A DNA stretch of 20,548 nucleotides, taken from positions 1 through 20,548 of the IMG/VR virus record IMGVR_UViG_3300023172_000254; one strand, given 5' to 3'. A model generated the notes under the pieces. It saw only the letters and a program-made list of their open reading frames with translations. It did no database searches and was not told where the DNA came from. Origin of the DNA: a virus. Positions 5,485 to 13,780 of this stretch are shown piece by piece. The position numbers were made by a program, and so were the translations under genes. Position 1 is the first letter of the stretch. Each line of letters opens with the position of its first letter.

Positions 5485-8400
5485 TTAATTTAGTTCGTCG
5501 CGGAGAATGGCGCTTGCACCGTAGGAACGCTCTTCTTGGAGCTTCTTGTTTCCACCCGGTATGACACCAGTGCCTTCCTCGAGTAGACCTTCCTTCTTCA
5601 GTGTAGCGGCCCATGCCTGCTCACGAGCTTTGGTAATGAGTTTCCGAACAGCCTCGAGACGTGCAGACTTCACTGGTCCGCCCAGTCCTAACCCGTTCTC
5701 CTTGAGCTTATCCTTCTCGACTACAAGGGCCTTGTGAAGGGCATCCATCAGTCCAGTCTTCCGAAGCTCTTTGGCGAACGTGTCGATGACATGGCGCTTC
5801 TCAGTGCTATCCAACCGGCGGAGGTCTGTGCCTGCCGCCCGTAGGAACTTGTCGGGGACCTGATCGTTGAAGATCACGAACCCTTTGCCTGAGAGCTTAC
5901 CCAAGTCGTACAGGGCCTGACGCACCTCGAGAACCTTGGGGTCCTCAGAGGTGGGCCTCATCGTATTGAGGGGGCCTCGTAAGCCACGTGGGTCCGTCGC
6001 TCGTTGGATAGGGTAGCCCATAGCGTCGTACTTCATGGACATGTCCTCCCGGTTGAGGGAGGCCTCGTTCTTGAAGGCATCGAGAAGCTCAGAGAGGGCA
6101 TACGTCTGTTCGTAGAGCTGGGGATCGTTGTAGTCCCTGATGCTCTTGTAGAGGGCAGGGACGAACTTACCGGCTTGGTTACGGAGGATACGTGAGAGGG
6201 CCTTCTGCTTGGCAGACTGGTCCTTCAGGGCGTTTGCCTTATCCTCACCGAACATAGCGCCTGCAAGGTCAACGATGTCCTTAACACCTGTGAACGCCGG
6301 GTTGTTAACCGCAGCAACACCCAACGCAGCGGCGATGGCGCCAGCAAACGCACCTGCTGTCTGGTAGGCATCAGGGGTATGGTCTGCGATGGGGCCAAGT
6401 AGGGACTGGTTCTTCAGCCCAGTGGCCTGCCGCTCAGCCTCGATCATACGATCCCGCTCCATGCGCTTGATAGAGCCGTGGAGGGCACCAACAAGGGCGA
6501 ACGGGATGGACACGGGGTCCAAGCCTGTCGTGTCGATCACTCGTCCACCACCGATGTCTACATAGTTCGGCTGGAGTCCACCTGCGGCCTGCTTGGCTTG
6601 ACGCTTCTCACGTTCACCAGCGCCTATGAACTCACCTACCATGTCGTTCTCGTACATCTGCCAGATGCCCAGCATGATGCCATACCCAAGGAACATCTTC
6701 CCGCGAGCCTCAGCGGCTACGAGGGGGTCTGCTGATTTGAGCTGGTTACGGAACTGGGATATGCCGGGGATGTTACGAATCACAGGGACGTACTCAAACC
6801 CACGAAGGAAGCCCTGTACCGGAGACCGGAAGAAGGGCACCAGGATACGAGCTTCAGGGACACTGTTGACGGCAATCTCTGCCTTCTTCCAGACGCCATT
6901 GAGGTCGTTCTTGAGGAGGATATACTCAGCCCGCTCGGCAGACTTCTCGTGTATCCACCGTCCTAGCTTATCCTTACTGGCCAGTACGTCTCGCTCGACG
7001 AACTCTTTCAGGGTCAACCCATCTACCGTTGCCTTCGATCCCTTCAGCGTCCGCAGCTCATCTTTCAGACGAGCGACAGTCTTGGGGCGAAGGTTTGGGT
7101 CACGGAGTTTTGCCTGAACCAGTTCAGCCCTCTTGAGGGCCTTCTCTGCGAACTCGAATGCGGAGTACTCAGCTCTGGCGGAGATGTTGTAGATGTTGGT
7201 CATCACCTCGTCAGAAAAGCGCATACCCAAGGTCTGTAGGTCTACAGCCTTGCCGAACACGTTAATGACACGGCCTAGTACACTATCGTCCTTCAGTCCG
7301 TAGTTCCCAGCGTTGATCCCGGAGCCTGCGGTGTCCATGATGGACCGGGTCATCCCAGGGGTGTTCCTCCAAGAGGACGCGGCAGCATCGGACAAGGCAC
7401 TTTTGAAGGTCTTGTACGCACTGTCTGTACCTGCTCGTAGACCAAAGGATCGGGCATCCCGCAGCATCCTGTACATGCGGATGCCTTCAGCTCCACCCTG
7501 AGCAATCTTACCCAACCGGAGTGTGGCGATGTTAGCGAGGGTTAGCTCCTTGGTTACCTGTCCTAAGAAAGTTGAGACGTTCATAGCGGCTCGATGTGCG
7601 AGACCACCAAGCACGTTTCTCTTGAGCGTTCCTAAGCCACTCAGCATGGCGTTAGTAGTGAAGGTGATTACATCCTTCACGATCTGCCGACCGATAGAGC
7701 CCACTTTCTGTAGGCCTGCACTGAACGCGGTTGTGGCCTCCTTCGTCATGGTGGTCTGGATGCGTTCCAGAGCCTTCTCCAGCTCGGTCTTCTTAACGAG
7801 GAGCTTCTCCACCTGACTGGGGCTTACCGCCTCTTCGATCTGCTTGTTAATAGCGGCGAGCTGCCGTAGGGCACGATTGAGGGACTCCTTGTTGATGGTC
7901 CTCTCCACCCGCATCGCTAGGTCTGCTATCTCATCGGGGGTAGCACCCCGCTTCATAGCGTCTTCGATGGGCTGACGAAGGGCCTTACGGACGTTCTCAG
8001 AGGTCTGACGGAGGGCGAGGTTGCGGCCTGAGAACAGGGACGCAGCATCGTTCACCTTGCTGTACTTCTCCAGCAGCTTCGTAGCCATGTCTTGGGCAGC
8101 AACCAGCTCATCGAGCTTGTCTGCATTGGTCACCTTGAGGGCCTTGGCAGCATCGAGTGCTTCCTTGGCAGCGGTCAGGTTCCGAAGTCCTTGCCGGTAG
8201 GTGGCGATGGCGAGCTGCTGTATCTTCGGGACGTAGTCGAGGATAGCAGGGGCGTTGAACACGTCCATGATCTCGTCTACCGATTTGCCTGCCACGTTCA
8301 ACCACCGGTCAAACACGTCGCTAACCGCCTCGTCCATCTGCTTGATGGTGAGGGTCTCGAACTTAGGCATATCGTCGAGGATACGGATTACACTGTTAGG

Positions 8401-9909
8401 CACGAAGCCGTCAGAGGTAGCACCCTTGAGGGCATTATCGTAGGCCACAGCCCCTGGGGGAGTGTCTGTGATGATAGCCTTCAGGGCATCTCTCTGGGGC
8501 ATGCTTGCTGTATCAGCAGCCTTAACCTCTGGAAGGGCTCTAGGAGCCTCTAGGGGGACCTCTGAGCCGGGTTTGGCTACAGGTGGTACCTCTGTGGCCT
8601 TGGGGCCTACAGGGGCCTCTACGGGCTTTACAGGGGCTTCCTGCGCCTTTTTAACTTTAGCACGGAACTCCTCAATGTGTTTGGCAGCTTCCTGAGGGGT
8701 TTTGGACCTGAATAGGCCTCCCAGCGCCTTGAAGGCACCAGCCACGACAATACCAGCAGCAGCACCGTATCCAGCGTTCAGGGCCCTTTTGGCCATCTCG
8801 CTTTCAAAGTCTGCCGCTGTGGGGGCAGGTAGACCAAATCGTTTGAACAGGTCGCCTAAGTTCGGGTCATCAGGGTTGAACGCGAAGGCGTCCACCAATG
8901 CTCCGATACCCAGCTCCTTGGCGAAGCCTCCTGCCTTACCGCCTATGGCAACACGACCGGCTAAGAACTGGCTCACCCCGGTGATCATATCGTTGATCAT
9001 GGGGTTCTGGGTGCCGACATTGGAGCCTGCACCGAAGTCGATCTGTTTGGAGACGTTGCTATCGCCGCCTGCGAGGAGGTCTGCGAGCCACATACCGGAG
9101 CGTACAAGCTCTTGGCCAGCCTTGGCGGCACCTGTGGTAGCAGCGTCGATGGTTTCCTTCACGACACCTGTGCGGCCTCCTATGGTCCTCTGGCCGAGGG
9201 CGAGGACCTCGATGAGTTCCCGCTTGTCCTGAGCCTTGGTATACCTGGAGCGAGCCGGGTCCATGAGGCGCAGGGCTAGGGCAGACGTGCCGCCGTACAC
9301 CCTGTCGAACTCTTTGACGACCTCGGGGTCATCCCGGTAGAGCCAAAGGTTGAACATGTGGCTCTCAGAGGGGAGCGACAGGTATCGCTTGGCTGAACCT
9401 GGGCCGAACTCCTCGTCGAACAGGGAGACCACATCAGGATCGCTCTGGTGCCTACGAAGGTTGTTGACGACTTCGGCAGGCGGTATCTTGTCAACGGAAC
9501 CTATATCGGTAAACGAGCGGTAGCCCGGTGTGAACTCTTTAGGGACCATCCATGAGGTTACTGCACCAAAGGCAGTACGAGAGGCGTCCAAGGGGTTAAC
9601 AATGACCTCTCCGATTTTATTTATGATGCCTACATCGGTAGGCTCAGGTTGCATATCATCGGGGGCCGGGTCGGCATCTAGGGCAGCGATGGTTTTAGCA
9701 GCGGCTGCATCCTCGGCTGCACGGATAGCGGTGTCCTCCGCGAAGGCAGTAGCCACCGGGTTAGGGATAACTACTGGTTCTTCTGGAGACATGTCATCAG
9801 GGGCAGGCCCCTCGTCTACAGAACTGGGAGCAGGTGCCACTGTGTTGACGCCCACGAGGGGTGTCTGTGTTTGGATAGGGGGCATGTTAGCCCCCAGTTC
9901 TTCTATCAT
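5485..9909 (-). CDS. Largest internal virion/ejection protein (T7 gp16-like)
   Basis: At 1474 residues this is the largest protein and holds the gp16 place, after the gp15-like gene and before the tail fibre; T7 gp16 has 1318 residues. The N-terminus is acidic and Pro-rich, with a repeated APDD-M motif at about 36 and 82. A hydrophobic patch with GAAAGIVVAGAFKALGG lies at about 381-397, a Pro-rich linker at about 420-465, and long helical and coiled regions through the middle. The segment RILVPFFRSPVQGFLRGFEY near residues 1020-1045 is typical of large phage ejection proteins. No transglycosylase signature is seen at the N-terminus, unlike T7 gp16. It should enter the cell during infection and help form the periplasmic DNA channel. 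AGGA precedes the ATG. Confidence 0.85.
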   Translation of the reverse strand: MIEELGANMPPIQTQTPLVGVNTVAPAPSSVDEGPAPDDMSPEEPVVIPNPVATAFAEDTAIRAAEDAAAAKTIAALDADPAPDDMQPEPTDVGIINKIGEVIVNPLDASRTAFGAVTSWMVPKEFTPGYRSFTDIGSVDKIPPAEVVNNLRRHQSDPDVVSLFDEEFGPGSAKRYLSLPSESHMFNLWLYRDDPEVVKEFDRVYGGTSALALRLMDPARSRYTKAQDKRELIEVLALGQRTIGGRTGVVKETIDAATTGAAKAGQELVRSGMWLADLLAGGDSNVSKQIDFGAGSNVGTQNPMINDMITGVSQFLAGRVAIGGKAGGFAKELGIGALVDAFAFNPDDPNLGDLFKRFGLPAPTAADFESEMAKRALNAGYGAAAGIVVAGAFKALGGLFRSKTPQEAAKHIEEFRAKVKKAQEAPVKPVEAPVGPKATEVPPVAKPGSEVPLEAPRALPEVKAADTASMPQRDALKAIITDTPPGAVAYDNALKGATSDGFVPNSVIRILDDMPKFETLTIKQMDEAVSDVFDRWLNVAGKSVDEIMDVFNAPAILDYVPKIQQLAIATYRQGLRNLTAAKEALDAAKALKVTNADKLDELVAAQDMATKLLEKYSKVNDAASLFSGRNLALRQTSENVRKALRQPIEDAMKRGATPDEIADLAMRVERTINKESLNRALRQLAAINKQIEEAVSPSQVEKLLVKKTELEKALERIQTTMTKEATTAFSAGLQKVGSIGRQIVKDVITFTTNAMLSGLGTLKRNVLGGLAHRAAMNVSTFLGQVTKELTLANIATLRLGKIAQGGAEGIRMYRMLRDARSFGLRAGTDSAYKTFKSALSDAAASSWRNTPGMTRSIMDTAGSGINAGNYGLKDDSVLGRVINVFGKAVDLQTLGMRFSDEVMTNIYNISARAEYSAFEFAEKALKRAELVQAKLRDPNLRPKTVARLKDELRTLKGSKATVDGLTLKEFVERDVLASKDKLGRWIHEKSAERAEYILLKNDLNGVWKKAEIAVNSVPEARILVPFFRSPVQGFLRGFEYVPVIRNIPGISQFRNQLKSADPLVAAEARGKMFLGYGIMLGIWQMYENDMVGEFIGAGEREKRQAKQAAGGLQPNYVDIGGGRVIDTTGLDPVSIPFALVGALHGSIKRMERDRMIEAERQATGLKNQSLLGPIADHTPDAYQTAGAFAGAIAAALGVAAVNNPAFTGVKDIVDLAGAMFGEDKANALKDQSAKQKALSRILRNQAGKFVPALYKSIRDYNDPQLYEQTYALSELLDAFKNEASLNREDMSMKYDAMGYPIQRATDPRGLRGPLNTMRPTSEDPKVLEVRQALYDLGKLSGKGFVIFNDQVPDKFLRAAGTDLRRLDSTEKRHVIDTFAKELRKTGLMDALHKALVVEKDKLKENGLGLGGPVKSARLEAVRKLITKAREQAWAATLKKEGLLEEGTGVIPGGNKKLQEERSYGASAILRDELN

Positions 9910-9925
9910 TCTTTGTTCCTATCAA

Positions 9926-12751
9926 TCATCGCCCGAATAGCTTCTTCTGCGCTGCCGACCGTTTCTCATCGACGGCGGGTTTGGCAGGGCTAGCTGCTGG
10001 GGCTGGTTTAGATTGGGGTTGTGGTTTGCCAGCCTTGAAGTCCTCATAGGACTGACCAGTGGCAAACTGATCGAGTTCAGCCGCCTTCTTTGGGAAGATC
10101 GACTTGACGTAGGGTACGATGGCTTTGGCCGCAGCCTCTGCCGCAGCAAACCGGTGCATGGTGTTTGATGGATCGAAGTCTTTACCCATCATGGCTTTGT
10201 TGAACTCCTGAACATACGCTGCCCGGATACGGGGCCAGTTCGGGTTCGCCTTCACCGTATTACTGAGGGACAGTGCCCCACCCTTCTGACCATCGATGAT
10301 TTCCTCAACAGTCTTCAGGCCAGCCTTGAACTCAGGGCCGGAGATGGCACCGGCATACTTAGGATCGAGATACTTCTCGACTTCCTTTACCAAGCCGTTT
10401 CGGAGGTCAGCCGGGACCTCACCATCGTTTATCTTGTTACGAAGGTCATGGAGACTATCTGTATCCCCACGCCACGCCGCGTTCAGTATCTTCTGGGTCC
10501 AATCACGCTTGAGTAGCTCCTTATTGGCCGTGGACATTCCGGTAGCATCCGTGAAGGACTTCCGCATCTTGATGGCGTATGCAGCAGCATCAAACCCATC
10601 AGGGGCGTTCGCTTGGATACGCTTCAAGTCATCCATGCTGATCTTGAACTCCTTACCGGCGTTCTGGGGATCAGAGTAGAAGCTTGTTATACGGGTGCGA
10701 TATTCACTTATAGCAGCCGTGTGGGCATCCTTACGAGCGCTCTCGCGGGCTTTACGGGCAGCAGTGATACCGGAGACCCGAATCTTCTCAATGTCCCGCA
10801 TAGACTTCTGTATAGCGGCATACTCACTGTCTGTGAGAAAGGCCTGCTTTTTACCATCCTTGTCTACATAGAACTTCGGTATCTGCTTCAGGAGGCTCGG
10901 ATCCTGTGTGGCCAGGGCACGGTTAGTGACGACCTCGATGAACTTCGCCTTACGCTCCTTCCGGCTGATGAGGTCACCAGACCGCAGCTCTTCGTTCGAA
11001 TCCCATTTCTGGAAGTTCTGGAATAGCTGGGAGGCTGGGAGGGTACTCTTCTGAACACCGATCTCAGGGTTAGGGGAGTTCTCGTCCAAGAAGTCACCGA
11101 CCATAGCGCCGGTAGCATTCGGGGTGCTTTCGGAGTTACCGCTACGAATAGCAGCGGCCTCAGCCATCCTGCGCCGGGACAGGCCCGGGAGCTTGGAGGG
11201 CAGCGCCTCAATGGCTGCGGCAATCTTATTGTTGTCGCCGGTCTTGAGGGCCTCCCGTACCGACTTAGGTACGTTGCCATAGTTGTAGGTGAGCGAGATT
11301 AGTGCGGCCCTCTGGCCTTCACTGGCACCCTTCCACCAACCACCAGCAGCTTTCTGCGCTCTCGGTGCGAACTCGGTCTTGATACGTCGTTCCAGATCAC
11401 GCTCTGCATCGGCCTTCGAGACGGTCATACCGGGTGTTACCGGGACGACGGTTCCGTCTGCCTTGGTGATGGTATCGCTACCAAAGCCAATGCGGTGCTT
11501 ATTGTCAGCGCCTTTATCGAGGTATGAGGTTGCCCTGAACCCCTCGAACTGGCGGATCATGGAGGAGGCGCTCACGGGGGAGCCTGAGGTTGTAGCCCCA
11601 CCACCGGCCTTGCGGAGGCGCATACCTTCAGCGTATGCAGCCTTCACCCATGCCGGGGCATTCTTAGAACTACCACCTGCGCCCCACGTCAGGCTACTGC
11701 CTCCGCCAACGTGAATACGGCCATCAGTCATATAACCCGGCCCAGCTCCGATGCCGTTGGCACCTGCTGCGACGATGTGGGTAATGAATGAGCTGATCTT
11801 GTTACGATCCGCTGGGTTGGAGAAGGACAAGCGCCGACCTGCACCGTCCGTAAGGTCGATGTCAGCGGCGTTACCGTGGTCATGCCGATTGCTTCCAGTC
11901 CGACGCGCACCAGGGCCCTTCGCATCCTGTCCACCTGAGTGTACAACTGCGTTCAGCCCGGTCATCTTACCGGCCTTGGCGATCTGGTTCTTCAGGCTGT
12001 CAGTAATCTCTTTGTTGCGTATCTTAGATTTGAAACTGTCAGCGTAGGTAACGTTACCACCGCCACCCGTAGACGACGTGTTAGCCTTAGAGCCAGCCTC
12101 GTCACCCTTCACGCCCTTGCCAAACAAGGACTCACTTAGGGTTTCGGAGCTGCGTTCAGCTATGAGCTTCTTCATCTTGGCGACACGAGTACGAGCCTCG
12201 TTAGCATCAGCGCCTGCAAAGTACTTCTTAGCGGCTGCAATGTATGCCGGACCGTAGAACTGGTTTGCGCCCACGCGGGCTGCCGCTTTCGCGGCCCAGT
12301 TCTGAAAGAACGCCTGCGCTGCTTCAGGTGTGTTGAAGGCCTCGGGGTTCTTGGCTATCTCAGCCTCGTACGCCTTGCGGGCCTCTGCGGCACCATGAGT
12401 AGCACCTATGCTCTCAGCCACCGCAGCACGCAGACGTGGCCTCATGTCAGGACGTAGCGTTGTTAGCTGCTCTTGAAGGGGCTTACCGCCTGGGCCGACC
12501 TTGATGTCATTCATCACAGAGGCCGCGATGACGTCCTTCTGCTTCAACTCTCGCTCTGCCTGTAGGGCCTCGGTCTGACCGACCTGTTTGGATAGGCCTG
12601 CCAAGGCGCGAGCGAGTTGGTCGGCATTGGCTACACTGTCGCGGTATTGGCTCTGGATGGCACGAGGATCAACCGCATATGTCTCACGGGGGGTAATCCT
12701 CGAATTACCCAAGTCTACAGTTTCTTGATCGGGGAGGGTGATCCCTGCCAT
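9926..12751 (-). CDS. Internal virion/ejection protein with M15-like peptidase and GH24 lysozyme domains (gp15 position)
   Basis: This 941-residue protein lies between the gp14-like and gp16-like genes. A helical N-terminus (1-220) and Ser/Gly linker lead to a metallopeptidase-like region of the M15/LAS type: HDHGNAAD places His290 and Asp297 in the HxxGxAxD motif, and GRIHVGGG provides a later His347. A second linker is followed by a GH24 lysozyme domain at about 397-540, with Glu403 in QFEGFRATSYLD, Asp412, HRIGFGSDT, SLTYNYGN and GLSRRRMAEAAAI. The C-terminal half is helical and resembles ejection proteins. The protein should cut peptidoglycan locally when DNA enters: lysozyme on glycan, M15-like on peptide. 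The start has AGGAG ahead of the ATG. Domain calls come from motifs only. Confidence 0.87.
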   Translation of the reverse strand: MAGITLPDQETVDLGNSRITPRETYAVDPRAIQSQYRDSVANADQLARALAGLSKQVGQTEALQAERELKQKDVIAASVMNDIKVGPGGKPLQEQLTTLRPDMRPRLRAAVAESIGATHGAAEARKAYEAEIAKNPEAFNTPEAAQAFFQNWAAKAAARVGANQFYGPAYIAAAKKYFAGADANEARTRVAKMKKLIAERSSETLSESLFGKGVKGDEAGSKANTSSTGGGGNVTYADSFKSKIRNKEITDSLKNQIAKAGKMTGLNAVVHSGGQDAKGPGARRTGSNRHDHGNAADIDLTDGAGRRLSFSNPADRNKISSFITHIVAAGANGIGAGPGYMTDGRIHVGGGSSLTWGAGGSSKNAPAWVKAAYAEGMRLRKAGGGATTSGSPVSASSMIRQFEGFRATSYLDKGADNKHRIGFGSDTITKADGTVVPVTPGMTVSKADAERDLERRIKTEFAPRAQKAAGGWWKGASEGQRAALISLTYNYGNVPKSVREALKTGDNNKIAAAIEALPSKLPGLSRRRMAEAAAIRSGNSESTPNATGAMVGDFLDENSPNPEIGVQKSTLPASQLFQNFQKWDSNEELRSGDLISRKERKAKFIEVVTNRALATQDPSLLKQIPKFYVDKDGKKQAFLTDSEYAAIQKSMRDIEKIRVSGITAARKARESARKDAHTAAISEYRTRITSFYSDPQNAGKEFKISMDDLKRIQANAPDGFDAAAYAIKMRKSFTDATGMSTANKELLKRDWTQKILNAAWRGDTDSLHDLRNKINDGEVPADLRNGLVKEVEKYLDPKYAGAISGPEFKAGLKTVEEIIDGQKGGALSLSNTVKANPNWPRIRAAYVQEFNKAMMGKDFDPSNTMHRFAAAEAAAKAIVPYVKSIFPKKAAELDQFATGQSYEDFKAGKPQPQSKPAPAASPAKPAVDEKRSAAQKKLFGR

Positions 12752-12765
12752 TGTGATCTCCTAGA

Positions 12766-13311
12766 TTATTTGAATGTCGGGAAGCTAAACGAGGAAGCCC
12801 AACCGGGGTTGGACGTGTTCATACCGCCTACTGCGGCACCCGCTATGTTAATTGCTAGACCGAGAGGGTTGGGGCCTTCCTTGAGGGGCATGGAGTTGAT
12901 ACGCTGCTGGGCCTCGGCCTCATACGTCTTCACTCGGCCACGGTAGGCCTCTGTCATATCTTCTCGTTTGGTCTGTACACGAGCCTCGTTCTCCGCAGCC
13001 TTCTGCTTGGAGGCAGCGATAAGCTGGTCGAGGGTCAGGGAGCCTGCTGCAATACCAGCAGAGCCTGACGAGGCTGTGCCGGTGGCTACTGCGGCCCTGC
13101 CCTTCAGGGCGGCTTCGTAGCCCTTCTGTTGGGCAGACCTAGAGTTATAAATGAGCTTACGCTGCTCGTCTGTGTATTTGTTGGATGCGGCTATACCGGC
13201 ATCCCGGTGTGCAGCCGCAGCCTGCGAATTGTAGGCATCGGTTGCCTGCTGTTGGCCTGCGAACTTGGCTACAGATGAGGCAGCACCTAGTGCCGCCATG
13301 ATTGTACACAT
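12766..13311 (-). CDS. Internal virion protein (T7 gp14-like)
   Basis: The 181-residue product has the size and style of T7 gp14 (196 residues), an inner core protein that leaves the particle first and forms the pore in the outer membrane. It opens with MCTIMAALGAASS, is Ala/Gln-rich and helical through about residue 135, then has a hydrophobic Gly/Ala stretch (LGLAINIAGAAVGG, about 150-164) and a Ser/Phe-rich end. Position between the gp13-like and the larger ejection protein genes supports the call. The ATG at 13311 has AAAGGAG seven bases upstream, overlapping the previous gene's stop. Confidence 0.85.
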   Translation of the reverse strand: MCTIMAALGAASSVAKFAGQQQATDAYNSQAAAAHRDAGIAASNKYTDEQRKLIYNSRSAQQKGYEAALKGRAAVATGTASSGSAGIAAGSLTLDQLIAASKQKAAENEARVQTKREDMTEAYRGRVKTYEAEAQQRINSMPLKEGPNPLGLAINIAGAAVGGMNTSNPGWASSFSFPTFK

Positions 13312-13315
13312 GGTG

Positions 13316-13780
13316 CTACTCCTTTAGTTTAGCAAAGGGGAGGAATATCTCTCCGTGGGGAGGGACAGTGATTGAAGGGAGGAATGTGAACCCGAGGTAC
13401 TTCAGCCACCGATGGTGGAGTGTGTTCCCGGACCACGTCATGTTGTGGAGGCATCGCCTACCTGAGGCCTCGAATAGATCGTCGAGTGCCTGTTTACTGG
13501 ATCGTAGGAAAGGCGAGCGATAGCGTTTGATCTTGTCCGTCCCCATCATCCAGACGGTGCCGAACTCAGGCCCTAGAGGGCTGGGACAGACGCCTGTGAT
13601 GCCTACGGGGTCGCCTTCATGGTGTAGGAAGTAGCATACCTCCGATGCATGGAAAGACGCCCACAGAGCATCCAGAGCGTTGAAGCCAGCGGCCTCACAC
13701 TCTTGGATGTCTGCGGTACGAAGGTTAGGTGCTACGAACTCTACGTCCTGCTCTATGGCAGGCCTGTAGTATTGGTTCAT
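13316..13780 (-). CDS. gp13-like protein (phage T7 Gp13 / DUF2833 family, GNAT-like)
   Basis: The 154-residue protein holds the T7 gp13 position. It shows the pattern of that family: an N-terminal strand-helix start (MNQYYRPAIEQDVEFVAPNL), then YFLHHEGDPVGITGVCP, GTVWMMGTDKI and a C-terminal HHRWLKYLGF. The fold is that of GNAT acetyltransferases, with the V-x-G-V-x-P strand and a late YLGF motif, though phage members are not known to be active enzymes. In T7 gp13 is needed for correct assembly of internal core proteins. The ATG forms an ATGA overlap with the tail tubular B stop and has AGAAGG five bases upstream. Confidence 0.83.
   Translation of the reverse strand: MNQYYRPAIEQDVEFVAPNLRTADIQECEAAGFNALDALWASFHASEVCYFLHHEGDPVGITGVCPSPLGPEFGTVWMMGTDKIKRYRSPFLRSSKQALDDLFEASGRRCLHNMTWSGNTLHHRWLKYLGFTFLPSITVPPHGEIFLPFAKLKE

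Noticed and set aside
5417-5614. 65-codon minus-strand frame overlapping the end of the 1474-residue gene
   Set aside because: It runs through the terminator hairpin, overlaps a sure gene and has no recognisable sequence.
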